A stretch of DNA of 64,000 nucleotides from DASQFQ01 sp963722815 (GCA_963722815.1 CAVROM010000009.1:1-64000); one strand, 5' to 3'. Shown: positions 9,506-18,772, counted from the first letter of the stretch. Notes: generated by a model not told the origin, from the sequence alone. Numbers and translations are program-made.

Positions 9506-9523
9506 ATGGGCACAACTGCCCAT
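9506..9523. promoter_or_regulatory. GGG-N8-CCC dyad (type B)
   Basis: ATGGGCACAACTGCCCAT: seven-base perfect arms around CAAC. It is the best match of a recurring 18-bp dyad. The surrounding 9448-9772 region has no supported gene. Confidence 0.6.
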
Positions 9524-9772
9524 CTTGACCGTTCCAGTCCCCCAGGACTGATCCAAGCGGGTTCCGCTCGGTCCGATCGGCTAATGGCGCGCGCACCGGC
9601 ACCTTCCTCGGGATCGGGCTGATCGTCGGGCGTCAGTCGCAGGGGCGATCGCCTGATCTGCCTTGCGCCCGCCTCTCGTGACCGGCTCCCCTGACCTCGC
9701 CCGGTCATGTGATGTGCCCGTCGCCCGCGTCCGCGCTGGCTCTGGGCAGCGGCGCTACTGAGGAGATCCCGG

Positions 9773-10234
9773 TTACGCCTCGAGCACCCGCTCGGCGAGC
9801 GCCCTGAAGAAGTCACTGCGGGTAATCACCCCGAGCACGCGCCGGTTCTCAACGACGGGGACCAGCAGGACACGATGGTGGAGGAAGATCTCGGCGACCT
9901 GGGCGTCGGAGAAGTCGGGGCCGACGTCGACATGCTCGGTGTTCATCCAGTCGCGGACGGGTTCGCGACTGCAGCCGGCGCGCTTCTCGAGCGCGCTCTC
10001 GAGCGAGCGGGGCACGAACCCGGCGTGCTTGAGCTCGCCGAGGTAACCGGGGAAGACAGCGGTGATGAACTCGCGCTCGCCGAAGATGCCGCAATAGCCG
10101 CCGGCGTCGTCGGCGACGGGGAGCGCAGGCAGGCCGCTGCCGACCACGTGCCGCACGGCCTGCCCGAGCGGATCGCTAACGCTGAGGGTCGGGACCTCGT
10201 GCAGCAGTGGATCGGTCAGAGTTCTCGGACTCAC
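9773..10234 (-). CDS. CBS-domain-pair protein
   Basis: A 153-residue protein with two CBS repeats: TLTDPLLHEVPTLSVSDPLG with VVGSGLPALPVADDAG, and PVRDWMNTEHVDVGPDFS with ILFLHHR-type packing ending RVLGVITRSDFFRAL. CBS pairs bind adenosine nucleotides and control the partner to which they are attached. The GTG start at 10234 overlaps the stop of the upstream transporter by four bases (GTGA), so translation is coupled. The likely role is nucleotide-dependent control of that transporter. Confidence 0.85.
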   Translation of the reverse strand: MSPRTLTDPLLHEVPTLSVSDPLGQAVRHVVGSGLPALPVADDAGGYCGIFGEREFITAVFPGYLGELKHAGFVPRSLESALEKRAGCSREPVRDWMNTEHVDVGPDFSDAQVAEIFLHHRVLLVPVVENRRVLGVITRSDFFRALAERVLEA

Positions 10235-11543
10235 AGGTACCTCACGGCGATGTAGGCGGTGGCCATGACGAGCGAGACGGCGGTGGCGGGCAGGCCGATC
10301 TTAAGGAACGTGACGAAGCCGATCGGGCGTCCCGCGCGGGAGGCCATGCCGGCGGCGGCAACGTTGGCGGCGGCGGCGATGATCGTGGCGTTGCCGCCGA
10401 AGCAGGCGCCGAGCGAGAGTGCCCACCAGTAGGCGTCGTCGCCGCCGTTGCCCTCTTGGAGCTGCTCGACGACGGGGATCATGGCGGCGGTGAAGGGGAT
10501 GTTGTCCACGATGCCGGATCCGATCGCCGACGCCCAGGTGATGCCGAGCAGCTCGGCGGTGCGGTTGCCGGCGGTGAGGTCGCCGATGCCGTCGGCAACG
10601 GTGGCGATGGCGCCGCGCTCCTCAAGCGCGCCGACCATCACGAACAGGCCGATGAAGAAGAACAGCGTCGGCCACTCGATGCCGGCCAGCGACTTCTCCA
10701 GCGACTGGCGGCTGACGAGCAGCATCACGGTCGCGCCGGCCAGCGCGACGGTTGCCGGCTCGAGGTGCAGCTGCTGATGGGCGAAGAACAGCAAGATCGA
10801 GCCGACCAGCACCGGCACGGTGCGCTTGAGCTCGTCCATGTCCTCGATCGAGCGCCGCGCGTCGAGCTCCATCACGTGACGGCGTGCGGCGGGCGCGACC
10901 GCAGACGGCTGCCCCGGAACACCCAGTAGAGGCCGACCGTGACGACGACAAAGGTGAGTGCCGCGATCGGCGCGAGGTTGACGATGAAGTCGGTGAAGGT
11001 CAGGTCGGTGGCGCCGGCGATGAGGATGTTCGGCGGGTCGCCGATCAGCGTCGCCGTGCCGCCGATGTTGGAGACGATGATCTCGATGATCACGAGCGGA
11101 ATCGGGTCGATGTCGAGCGCGTCGGCGAGCAGGAACGTGATCGGCACCATCAGCAGCACCGTCGTGAGGTTGTCCAGGAACGCCGACAGCACCGCCGTGG
11201 TCACCGACAGCGACACGACGATGGCCAACGGCCGGCCGCGCGACAGCTGCCCCGCGCGGATCGCGAGCCACGTGTAGACGCCCGTCGTCTCGGTGATCTT
11301 GACCATCAGCATCATCCCGACGAGCAGTCCGAGCGTGTTCCAGTCGACCGCCTCGATCGCCTGGTGCTGCTCGATCGTCTGCGTGAGCAGCAGGAGCACG
11401 GCGCCGGTCAGCGCGACCTTCGTGCGGTCGACGCGCTCGCTGGCGATCACCGCCAGCGCGGCGACGAAGATGAGGATCGGCGAATGCCATGCGGCTGGCT
11501 CGGGCAGCGGGCGGCTGTCGACGAGCATCACCGTCGGACGCAT
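10231..11543 (-). CDS. ArsB/NhaD/CitM-type (IT superfamily) anion transporter, frameshifted
   Basis: Two halves in different frames make one transporter of about 435 residues. The N-terminal half has ILIFVAALAVIASERVDRTK, AFLDNLTTVLLMVPITFL and GGTATLIGDPPNILIAGATD. The C-terminal half has LFFFIGLFVMVGALEERG and SGIVDNIPFTAAMIPVVEQL. The duplicated DN(L/I)xxT-type motifs and the GDPPN motif are characteristic of the ArsB/NhaD/SLC13-like fold. The break is near 10880-10910, where PPHAVT-stop and PAARRHVMELD overlap in shifted frames. Substrates of the family include dicarboxylates, arsenite and Na+/H+; none can be chosen here. Coupled to the CBS gene. The N-terminus is uncertain because the frame runs back into the remnant at 11544-11830. 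Confidence 0.75.
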
Positions 11544-11830
11544 GCCCGAGCAGCCGCAGGTCGCGCAGCCAGTCCGCGACCGGCCCCCGGCGCAGCGAAC
11601 GCGCGCCTGCGGATGCGTCCTCGAGCTCTAGTTCGAGCATCCAGTGCCAGCTCACCGGGTGCTCCATCGCGGCGGGCTCGACCTCCGCAAGCCGGGCGTC
11701 AGCGATCCCGAGTGCCGCAGACCTCGCTGCGCACCCAGGCATCCGCCTCCTCGCGCTGAAGGTGGCTCGGACGCGTCCAGAGGATCACCAAGCGGGGCAC
11801 GCAGCCAGCTGGTCGCGGCCGCGCCGGGCC
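11544..11830 (-). pseudogene. broken small conserved protein fused to transporter start
   Basis: Leftward frames here give protein-like pieces: RLVILWTRPSHLQREEADAW, VEPAAMEHPVSWHWMLELEL and GPVADWLRDLRLLG, then MRPTVMLVDSRPLPEPA in the transporter frame. Joined, they read as one protein of about 100 residues split over three frames, with its stop lost into the transporter. I do not recognise a function. Either several sequence errors or real decay could explain it. Confidence 0.45.
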
Positions 11831-11884
11831 TTCCATGGGGTCACGCAGCCCACGGCCCGGCGGGATAACGACCCCAGGGCGGCG

Positions 11885-12551
11885 CTAGGGCTCGACGAGC
11901 CCGCGGCGGATCGCGTAGCGCGTCAGCTGCACGCGGTCGCGCATGCCGAGCTTGGCCATCACGTTCTCGCGATGGCGCTCGACCGTCTTGCGGACTGATG
12001 CTCCAGCAGCTGGGCGATCTCCGCGCTCGTGTGCGCCTCCGCGACGAGCTTGACGACCTCGAGCTCGCGCGGCGTCAGCGGCTCTTCGGGGACGGCCTCG
12101 CCCGTCGCGCGCGCGTTCGCAGGAAGTCGCGGATCAGCGCCGCGACCGCCGACGGGTACAGGAACGGCTCGCCGCGCAGCGCCGCCCGGCACGCCTCGAC
12201 CAGGTCGCGGTCGGCTGCCGTCTTGAGCACGTAGCCCGACGCTCCGGCCTTGAGCGCCTCGAACAGGTACTGCTCGTTGTCGTGCATGGAGAGCATCAAC
12301 ACGCGCACCTCGGGATGCCGCCGCGCCAGCTCGGCCGTGGCCTGCAAGCCCGGTCATGCGCGGCATCGACACGTCGAGGATCGCGAGGTCGATCTCCGTC
12401 TCGCGCACGCGCACGAGCGCCTCCGCGCCGTCCGACGGCCTCCGCCACCACCCGCAGGTCCGGCTCGGCGTCGAGCGACGAGGCGCAGGCCGCGCCGCAC
12501 CATCACGTGATCGTCGGCGATCAGCAGCCGGGCCGGGAACGGCACGGTCAT
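11885..12551 (-). pseudogene. NarL/LuxR-type response regulator, multiply frameshifted
   Basis: Pieces in three frames spell a complete NarL-type regulator. They are MTVPFPARLLIADDHVMVRR, EIDLAILDVSMPRMTGL (phosphoacceptor aspartate), VRVLMLSMHDNEQYLFEALK, ASGYVLKTAADRDLVEACR, LTPRELEVVKLVAEAHTSAE (helix-turn-helix) and finally RDRVQLTRYAIRRGLVEP. Order and spacing match the intact paralogue at 35434-36087. At least four frame changes occur. It lies downstream of a sensor kinase broken in the same way, so both genes are either truly decayed or lie in a low-quality stretch. Confidence 0.75.
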
Positions 12552-13515
12552 GTCAGCGTGTTCCGGTCGCAGCGTCAGCCGCACCGCGGTCCCGTCGCCG
12601 GACGCGAGAGTCGATCGCCAGCGTGGCGCCGACGAGCAGCGCGCGCTCGCGCATGCCGCGCAGGCCTGCCCCCGCCGCGCTGCCCGGCGTCGAATCCGCG
12701 GCCGTCGTCGCGCACCTCGAGCACGACCTGGTCGCCGCGCGACAGCTCAGGCGTAACCCAGGCGCGTTCGGCGTCCGCGTGTCGCGCGACGTTGGTCAGC
12801 GCCTCCTGGGCGACGCGGTAGACGACAAGCTCCTCCTCCGGCGCTGAGCTCCGGCAGCCCTCGCTCGACGCGCCGCTCGATCCGCAGTCCGGTCCGCCGC
12901 GACACGTCGATCGTAAGCGCCGCCAGCGCGCTGGCCAGGCCGAGGTCGTCGAGCGCCTCTGGCCGCAGGCGGCGCGCGATCTCCCGCACCTCCTCCAAGC
13001 TCTCTCGCACCGCCTCGCGCGCCTCTGCCACATCATCGCGTACCGGCGGCTCCGCGTCTCGCGCTGCCCGCTCGAGCTGCAGCACCACCGCAGTCAGCGC
13101 CTGGCCGACCTCGTCGTGCAGCTCGCGCGCGATCCGCGCACGCTCGGCCTCCTGTGCCGCCAGCGCGCGCCGCGCGCTCTCGCGCCGCTCGCGCTCCAGC
13201 CGGCCGATCATCTCGTTGAACGCCGCCGCGTCAGCTCCGACACCTCGGGGTCCGCCGAGTCGAAGCTGGGCGCGTGCCCCGGGCTGCAGCGGATCGACGC
13301 CGCGCATGAACGCCGTCAGCCGGCTCAGCGGCGCAAACGCGCGCCGCAACAGCGCGAGGTCGAACGCGAGCATCAGCGCGAGCCCTGCGGCGACCACGAC
13401 GGCCTCCGTCAAGCGCGATCGGGAACGAAACGGTCACCGGCGAGAGGACGAGCACCAGCGTGGCGAGCACAAGGACCGCGGCGTTGGTCGCGAACACCCT
13501 CCACAGCAAGGTCAT
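12552..13515 (-). pseudogene. NarL-type sensor histidine kinase, multiply frameshifted
   Basis: Starts MTLLWRVFATNAAVLVLATL with two membrane helices and a HAMP-like linker (RLTAFMRGVDPLQPG, FNEMIGRLERERRES). A HisKA_3 region (ERARIARELHDEVGQALTAV) contains the phosphorylated histidine. An ATPase region follows in another frame (EEELVVYRVAQEALTNVARH, LEVRDDGRGFD). It mirrors the intact kinase at 13593-14558, from which it diverges across 77 bp. Several frameshifts separate the parts. Confidence 0.75.
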
Positions 13516-13539
13516 GTCGTCCCCAGCCTATGGGGCGAT

Positions 13540-13557
13540 GTGGGCGGCCCGACCCAT
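13540..13557. promoter_or_regulatory. GGG-N8-CCC dyad (type B) between divergent kinases
   Basis: GTGGGCGGCCCGACCCAT lies 25 bp from the leftward kinase start and 36 bp from the rightward one. This is a suitable place for feedback control by a NarL-type regulator. Confidence 0.45.
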
Positions 13558-13592
13558 GGTGTCGATATGCCCGCGGATGCATGCTGGGGGCC

Positions 13593-14558
13593 ATGACGCT
13601 GTTTTGGCGGGTCGTCGCGATCAACACCGTTCTTCTGCTGGCCGCCACTGTCGCCCTGATCGTCTCACCGGCCACCGTGAGCGCCACCCTCACGATCGCC
13701 GAGCTGGCCGTGCTCGCGCTCGGCGTCGTGATCGTGACGGCGGTCAACGTGCTCCTGCTGCGCCGGGTCTTCGGTCCGCTCGAGCGCCTCGCGAGCGTGA
13801 TGCGCCGCGTCGAGCCCGGCCAGCCGGGGCGACGAATCAGCATCGAACGACCCGTTGCCGAGGTCGCCGACCTCGCCCGCGCCTTCAACGACATGCTCGA
13901 CCGGCTGGAGCGCGAGCGGCTTTCGAGCGGTCGCCGCGCACTCGCCGCGCAGGAGCGCGAGCGTCGCAGGCTTGCCCGCGAGCTCCACGACGAGCTCGGC
14001 CAGGTCCTCACCGGCGTCGGCCTCCAGCTCGACGGCCTCGCGAGAACCGTCCCCGCCGAGTGCCAGGAGCCCGTCGAGCAGGCCCAGCGCGCCACCCATC
14101 AGGGCATCGAGGACCTGCGCGAGATCGCTCGCGGCCTGCGCCCCGGGGCGCTGGAGGAGTTCGGGCTGCGCAGCGCGCTCATCACCCTCGCCTCCGGGGT
14201 CGAGGAGCGCAGCGGAATGCGTGTGCGCCACCGGCTGTGTGCCGAGACATCCTCGCTCGCGCCCGAGCAGAGCCTCGCCGTCTACCGCATCGTCCAGGAG
14301 AGCCTCACCAACGCCGCCCGCCACGCGCGCGCTCAGCAGGCCGAGGTGAGCCTCGAACGGCACGACGGTCACCTCGCGCTGCGCATACGCGACGACGGCG
14401 CCGGCTTCGACACGCACGCACCCGCCGGCACCGGCCTCGACGGAATGCGCGAGCGCGCGCTGCTCATCCGCGCCCGCCTCACGATCACACCCGCCGAACC
14501 CCACGGAACCGAAGTCCGCCTCGAACTCCCCCAGCCACCGAATGGAGCCACACCATGA
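13593..14558 (+). CDS. NarL-type sensor histidine kinase
   Basis: A 321-residue kinase. Two hydrophobic helices (residues 5-28 and 35-57) are followed by a HAMP-like segment (RRVFGPLERLASVMRRVEPG, ARAFNDMLDRLERE), a HisKA_3 dimerisation helix with His132 in RRLARELHDELGQ, and a HATPase_c domain (TNAARHARAQ, RDDGAGFDT, GLDGMRERALLI). There is almost no extracytoplasmic loop, so it probably senses the membrane or a cytoplasmic cue. Its last four bases overlap the following response regulator (ATGA), making the two a cognate pair. Confidence 0.9.
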   Translation: MTLFWRVVAINTVLLLAATVALIVSPATVSATLTIAELAVLALGVVIVTAVNVLLLRRVFGPLERLASVMRRVEPGQPGRRISIERPVAEVADLARAFNDMLDRLERERLSSGRRALAAQERERRRLARELHDELGQVLTGVGLQLDGLARTVPAECQEPVEQAQRATHQGIEDLREIARGLRPGALEEFGLRSALITLASGVEERSGMRVRHRLCAETSSLAPEQSLAVYRIVQESLTNAARHARAQQAEVSLERHDGHLALRIRDDGAGFDTHAPAGTGLDGMRERALLIRARLTITPAEPHGTEVRLELPQPPNGATP

Positions 14559-15139
14559 TCCGGGTCGCCGTCGTCGATGACCACCAAGCCGTCCGGCTCG
14601 GCCTCCACACCGCCCTGCGCTCCGAACCGGGCCTCGTCCCCGTCGGCACCGCCGCCGGCTCCGCCGAGCTCGAGCCGCTCCTCTACCGCACCGCACCCGA
14701 CGTGGTCCTCCTCGACTACTACCTCGACGGCGACGACGGCCTCACCCTCTGCCGCAGCCTCAAGTCGGCCGTCCCCGCCCCCGCCGTCGTCCTCTACTCC
14801 GCCTACGCCGACCCCTCGATGCTGGTCCCCGCGATCGTCGCGGGCGCCGACGGCGTCGTCCACAAGGGCGTCCCCGCCCTCCAGCTCTTCGAAGCGATCC
14901 GCGAGGTCGCCCGCGGCGCCAGCGCACTGCCCCCGATCTCCGCCGCCCTGCGCAAAGCAGCCGCCCTCGCGCTCGACCCCCAGGATCTTCCGATCCTCAG
15001 CATGCTCATCGACCACACCGCGCCCGCGGACATCATGGACACGCTGCGCATCGAGCGGCACGAACTCAACCGCCGCATCCAGCGGATGCTCACCGCGCTG
15101 CGCCCAGCGGCGCACGCCCCGCTCAGGCTCGAGGCCTGA
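14555..15139 (+). CDS. response regulator with atypical C-terminal output domain
   Basis: A 194-residue protein. Residues 1-125 are a receiver domain: acidic pair in VAVVDDHQAV, phosphoacceptor Asp54 in PDVVLLDYYLDGDDG, serine switch in VVLYSAYADPS, lysine in VVHKGVPALQ. The C-terminus lacks the usual LuxR pattern (LTxRExEVL). It carries a short helical region instead (DLPILSMLIDHTAPADIM, then LRIERHELNRRIQRML). The regulator at 33523-34128 shares that layout. It may be a reduced helix-turn-helix; DNA binding is not certain. Coupled to the kinase by a 4-bp overlap. Confidence 0.85.
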   Translation: MIRVAVVDDHQAVRLGLHTALRSEPGLVPVGTAAGSAELEPLLYRTAPDVVLLDYYLDGDDGLTLCRSLKSAVPAPAVVLYSAYADPSMLVPAIVAGADGVVHKGVPALQLFEAIREVARGASALPPISAALRKAAALALDPQDLPILSMLIDHTAPADIMDTLRIERHELNRRIQRMLTALRPAAHAPLRLEA

Positions 15140-15210
15140 GCCCGCGCCGGCGAGACGACCCCGCCTTCACACACCATGGGGACGCCCACCCATGCACGCA
15201 CGCGCGCCGA

Positions 15211-15228
15211 ATGGGCGCCGCCGCCCAT
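15211..15228. promoter_or_regulatory. GGG-N8-CCC dyad (type B)
   Basis: ATGGGCGCCGCCGCCCAT, 76 bp upstream of the tail-anchored gene at 15304, in the spacer after the response regulator. Confidence 0.45.
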
Positions 15229-15303
15229 GGTGCACGATCACTTTCTCAGCGAGCCTTCCCGGTGTCAGACCTGGCGCGCTACCCACCCCCGGAAAGGACA
15301 CCC

Positions 15304-15480
15304 ATGCGCCATCAACGCTCGTCAGAAGCACTCTCGTACCACGCCGACGAACCCGAGCCCGCCCGCGCGCCCGAGCCCGATCGCCCCCGAAGCTCGACAG
15401 GCGCACGCCCGTTCGCGGTCAGCGCCATCGCACTCATCGCAGCGGCCCTGATCGTCGCCATCCTGGCCGCCGCACTCTGA
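15304..15480 (+). CDS. 58-residue C-tail-anchored membrane protein
   Basis: MRHQRSSEALSYHADEPEPA and a proline/acid-rich linker precede one C-terminal helix (FAVSAIALIAAALIVAIL). GGAAAGGA lies eight bases before the ATG and fixes the start. It is followed at once by a strong terminator. Same architecture as the other tiny tail-anchored genes in the window; function unknown. Confidence 0.65.
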   Translation: MRHQRSSEALSYHADEPEPARAPEPDRPRSSTGARPFAVSAIALIAAALIVAILAAAL

Positions 15481-15490
15481 GCGGCCGAGC

Positions 15491-15520
15491 GGAGGTCCCG
15501 GGACGGAGCCCGGGACCTCC
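15491..15520 (+). terminator. intrinsic terminator hairpin
   Basis: Perfect 12-bp stem GGAGGTCCCGGG / CCCGGGACCTCC around the loop ACGGAG, ten bases after the stop of the tail-anchored gene and followed by a short T-rich stretch (GTTCTTTG). The uridine tract is weak, as is usual in GC-rich actinobacteria. Confidence 0.8.
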
Positions 15521-15690
15521 GAGTTCTTTGCGAAACCGGTCAGCGACGCGAGATCAGTCGGTCCACGTTCGTGCGGACCCGGTGACACTCAAGCCCCGGT
15601 CCGGTGAGGATGGACGGTGCTCCCAGGGCCATCGCTTCCGCGTTACTCGACGTCCGCAGCGATGTCGGGTTGTCCGATCAGCAAGGCGTC

Positions 15691-15708
15691 ATGGGCAGTT
15701 CTTCCCAT
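15691..15708. promoter_or_regulatory. GGG-N8-CCC dyad (type B)
   Basis: ATGGGCAGTTCTTCCCAT, about 100 bp upstream of the micro-ORF at 15809 in an otherwise empty 750-bp spacer. The rest of 15521-16228 shows no coding sequence I can support. Confidence 0.5.
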
Positions 15709-15808
15709 GGCGCACGGAGCACCCAGGGACCAAGCTCGTCGCATGTCCAGGACTTCCCCCGATCCACACGACCATCCGTCATAACCACCGACGGAACCCG
15801 CATCGAAG

Positions 15809-15871
15809 ATGCTGCTCGCCGCGTTCGCGGTCATCGCCGTGATCATCGCCGTCATGCTCGTTCTCATGTGA
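15809..15871 (+). CDS. possible 20-residue hydrophobic micropeptide
   Basis: ATG to TGA gives MLLAAFAVIAVIIAVMLVLM, a single membrane helix and nothing else. There is no clear ribosome site, so translation is uncertain. It is listed because the composition is strikingly hydrophobic, the dyad lies upstream, and similar tiny membrane genes occur nearby. It could equally be chance. Confidence 0.3.
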   Translation: MLLAAFAVIAVIIAVMLVLM

Positions 15872-16228
15872 ACCTTCCGGGTCTCCGACGCGCGCGATCG
15901 GCGAGCCACAGACAGCCACGCGAGGCCACGACCGGGGGGTGGGGGTGGCGCTCCGGCGCGCCGCACTCTCGCCGGCCGAAGAAATGGGGCGCGCCCCCCA
16001 GTCCCTGTGGGCCGCCGCCCCCACTGACATGCGGCTCAAACGTGGCCAGGCTTGTGCCATGCCCCGTTGTGTCGAACCCGAGTTCGCTCTTTGCTCGTGT
16101 TTGGCCCGGCGCCCCGCTGATCGCCCCGCGCAGTTGCTCGCTGCGGTCACGCGGCCGCCCCGGACAAGCGCGGCCCGTTGTCGCGGCCGCGCGAGGAGAT
16201 TGAACGCGCTCAACGATCGAGTGGGCGC

Positions 16229-16702
16229 ATGACCGCGGTAATCCTCACGCTTCTCATCCTGGGTTCCGGGTTGCTGGTCGCCGAGGCGCACCTCCCCACG
16301 TACGGAGCCCTCGGATTTCCCGGACTTGCCGCGTTGGTCGCCGCGATCGTCGTAGCCGTGCTCGCTTCGGGAGCGCCGCTTGCGCTTGCGTTCGCGGTCG
16401 CCGTGCCGATCGTCCTTCTGAGCACCACGATCGGCGTCGTATGCATGCGGAAAGTGCTGACCGTCAGCCGGCGGCGCGCGCGCGGCGGCGCAGAGGGGCT
16501 GATCGGCCAGGTCGGCGTCGTCCGGCAGCCACTGGACCCGGTGGGCCAAGTCGCGATAGACGGTGAGCTCTGGCGCGCGCGGCGATGCTGGAGCGAAGAA
16601 GACGAACCGGCACCCGGCGAGGGTGATCCGGTCGTCGTCAATCAAGTTCTGGGCCTGACGCTGTCCGTGCGCCGGGCCGAGGTCTGGGAGGTAGAACCAT
16701 GA
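16229..16702 (+). CDS. NfeD-like membrane protein
   Basis: A 157-residue protein. Three hydrophobic segments (VILTLLILGSGLLVAEAHLP, LGFPGLAALVAAIVVAVLAS, LALAFAVAVPIVLLSTTIGV) are followed by a small beta-barrel domain (GLIGQVGVVRQPLDPVGQV, GELWRARRCWSEEDEP, GDPVVVNQVLGLTLSVRR). That is the short form of NfeD with a C-terminal OB-fold. NfeD proteins partner with SPFH/stomatin proteins in membrane microdomains. Its stop overlaps the start of the slipin gene (ATGA), which supports the pairing. Confidence 0.85.
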   Translation: MTAVILTLLILGSGLLVAEAHLPTYGALGFPGLAALVAAIVVAVLASGAPLALAFAVAVPIVLLSTTIGVVCMRKVLTVSRRRARGGAEGLIGQVGVVRQPLDPVGQVAIDGELWRARRCWSEEDEPAPGEGDPVVVNQVLGLTLSVRRAEVWEVEP

Positions 16703-17634
16703 CAGCTCTTCTCGTCGCTCTCGCCGTCGCGGCCGTCTTGTTCGCGGTGCTTGCGGGCTCCTCGATCCGCATCCTCCGGGAGTACGAGCGCGCAGTCGTG
16801 TTCCGTCTGGGCAGGCTGCTCGGGGAGAAGGGGCCAGGACTGATCCTCCTGATCCCCGCGATCGACCGGATGGTCCGCGTCGACCTGCGCACGATCGTGG
16901 CCGACATCCCCTCCCAGGACCTCATCACCCGCGACAACGTCCCGGCCAAGGTCAACGCCGTCACGTACTTCCGCGTCATCGACGCGGTCAGCTCCGTGAT
17001 CGCGGTCGAGCACTACCTCACGGCAACGTCCCAGATCGCCCAAACGACCCTACGCTCGGCGCTGGGCAAGGCCGACCTTGACGCCCTCCTCGCCGAGCGT
17101 GAGCGCCTGAACGAGGCGCTTCAGCAGATCATCGACGAGCAGACCGACCCGTGGGGAGTGAAGGTCACGGCCGTCGAGATCAAGCACGTCGAGATTCCCG
17201 GCGCGATGCAGCGCGCAATGGCGCGTCAGGCGGAGGCCGAGCGAGAGCGCCGCGCGAAGGTCATTCACGCCGAAGGCGAGTTCCAGGCCTCCGAACGCCT
17301 ACGGGACGCCGCCGACGTGCTCAGCCCCAATCCGGTCGCGTTGCAGTTGCGTTACCTACAGACGCTGACCGACATGGGCGACAACGCCGGCTCAACCATC
17401 GTCTTTCCGTTCCCGATCGACGTCATCCGGCCGTTCCTCGAGGGCGTCGCCACGACCTCCGCCGCGAGCCGCGCCCAGCCAGAGGACACGACCAGCGGCC
17501 AGCCGACCGTCAGTATTCATGACGACCAGGAGCAGCTCGCCGCGCCCGCCACCATCGGCGAAAACGCGGGCGCGGAAGCGGACGCACCGAACACCACCCG
17601 CTCGCCGGCCACCCCTGCACGGTCCAGCCGCTGA
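16699..17634 (+). CDS. slipin (SPFH/band 7, stomatin-like) protein
   Basis: A 311-residue protein with an N-terminal membrane helix (LLVALAVAAVLFAVLAGSS). It then has the band 7 signature: REYERAVVFRLGRLLGEKGP, VRVDLRTIVADIPSQDLITR, VTYFRVIDAVSSVIAVEHYL, LRSALGKADLDALLAERERL, and a coiled coil MARQAEAERERRAKVIHAEG. The last 55 residues are a low-complexity tail. Stomatin-like proteins oligomerise on the inner membrane and organise it or regulate partner proteases. It is translationally coupled to the NfeD gene. Confidence 0.92.
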   Translation: MTALLVALAVAAVLFAVLAGSSIRILREYERAVVFRLGRLLGEKGPGLILLIPAIDRMVRVDLRTIVADIPSQDLITRDNVPAKVNAVTYFRVIDAVSSVIAVEHYLTATSQIAQTTLRSALGKADLDALLAERERLNEALQQIIDEQTDPWGVKVTAVEIKHVEIPGAMQRAMARQAEAERERRAKVIHAEGEFQASERLRDAADVLSPNPVALQLRYLQTLTDMGDNAGSTIVFPFPIDVIRPFLEGVATTSAASRAQPEDTTSGQPTVSIHDDQEQLAAPATIGENAGAEADAPNTTRSPATPARSSR

Positions 17635-17641
17635 GCCGCCC

Positions 17642-18030
17642 TCAGGCGTTGCAGCAGCCGTCAGGGTTCGGCGAGTCGAGGGCCGCCGGTCGAGCGCGCT
17701 CCCGCGCGGCGAGCACGAGCCGCGGCACCGGAGTGTTGGCGCGCCGCCACGCCTGTGCTCCGTTGGAGAGGCGCGACGCCAGGCGCAGATGCTCAGGGTC
17801 CGCCACCTTCGAGCCAGACTCGGTCTGGGTCCCGCTGGGCTGACGGGGCCGCGGGCTGATCACCGAGGCACCGAGCACCGCCACGGGGCCGACTGCTCGT
17901 CGAGCAGCTGCTCGTAGAACGAGCGGGCTGCGTCGCCGCTCGTGGACAGCGCATCCCTACCGCGCCGTTCGAGCACGGCCAGATGCGAGAGCTTCGGGCA
18001 CGGTTCCCGTTTGCCCGGGGTGGAACGTGC
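17642..18030 (-). pseudogene. possible broken gene of unknown function
   Basis: Leftward frames look protein-like in two pieces: SHLAVLERRGRDALSTSGDA with ARSFYEQLLDEQSAPW (about 17900-18010), then another frame with SKVADPEHLRLASRLSNGAQ and PVPRLVLAARERARPAAL, ending at 17642. They could be one protein of about 125 residues interrupted by a frameshift. I recognise no domain, and this may be chance. Confidence 0.3.
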
Positions 18031-18043
18031 CGTCAGCCGGGTG

Positions 18044-18772
18044 TCACGCCAGGTACTGCACGCGGCCGATCTCGCGCGTGAGCTCCCCGGCGTCGCTGCC
18101 GTAGAGCGGGGACAGGGGAGAGGAGATCAGCTGCTCGACGAGTGCGACGGCGCGCACCGAGACCTCGCCGGCTTCCATCCGGCGCTGGATCTCTCGCAGA
18201 CCGGGCGCCGCAGCGCTCAGCACGCGGGCATCGATGGGTGGGCGGGCCGTCCGCGTGGAGTCCGAGACCCGCGTGGTGAGGCGCGCGATCGAACGCGCGA
18301 GCTCGGCCTGATGCCGCGGCGAGCGCAGTCGATCCCGCTCGCGCGCGAGCGCATCGAGCGGGAGCGCTTCTCCGCCGGCGGCGATCAGGTCGCGGCACGC
18401 GCCCCTCCTCTCCTGGACCAGCAGCAGCCACCAGCCGCCGAGACCCAGCTCGGCGAGGACGGCGCCGACGACGAGTGGCATGCCGACCTCCGGGGTCCCC
18501 AGCCAGAGGACCAGGCCGGCGATGTGCACGAGCGCCAGCACCCAGAGCCGGTACAGCAGCCCGTCACAGCGCGTGAGGGCCACCGTGAGGGGATGCGCCT
18601 CGCCCAGCAGCGCGGCTGCGGCGGCCGGCTCCGAGCACTCCCGCGAGTGCGGGGGCCCGGCGCTGTTGGGGTGATGGAGGGCGAGCATGGTCGACACCAG
18701 CCGACCAGTCTTCCCGGCACGCCCTGCCGTGATCGTACGCCCGGCCCACGCCGAGGCGAGAGCGTCCGTCAT
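18044..18772 (-). CDS. hypothetical membrane protein
   Basis: About 240 residues. After a hydrophilic start, two adjacent helices (LYRLWVLALVHIAGLVLWLG and MPLVVGAVLAELGLGGWWLL) form a hairpin. A long cytoplasmic helical region follows (AGGEALPLDALARERDRL, RHQAELARSIARLTTRVSD, REIQRRMEAGEVSVRAVALV). No known family is evident. The start is uncertain: an ATG at 18688 is also possible, and a CGTCA/TGACG dyad (18766-18783) overlaps the longer start, which favours the shorter one. Confidence 0.6.
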   Translation of the reverse strand: MTDALASAWAGRTITAGRAGKTGRLVSTMLALHHPNSAGPPHSRECSEPAAAAALLGEAHPLTVALTRCDGLLYRLWVLALVHIAGLVLWLGTPEVGMPLVVGAVLAELGLGGWWLLLVQERRGACRDLIAAGGEALPLDALARERDRLRSPRHQAELARSIARLTTRVSDSTRTARPPIDARVLSAAAPGLREIQRRMEAGEVSVRAVALVEQLISSPLSPLYGSDAGELTREIGRVQYLA

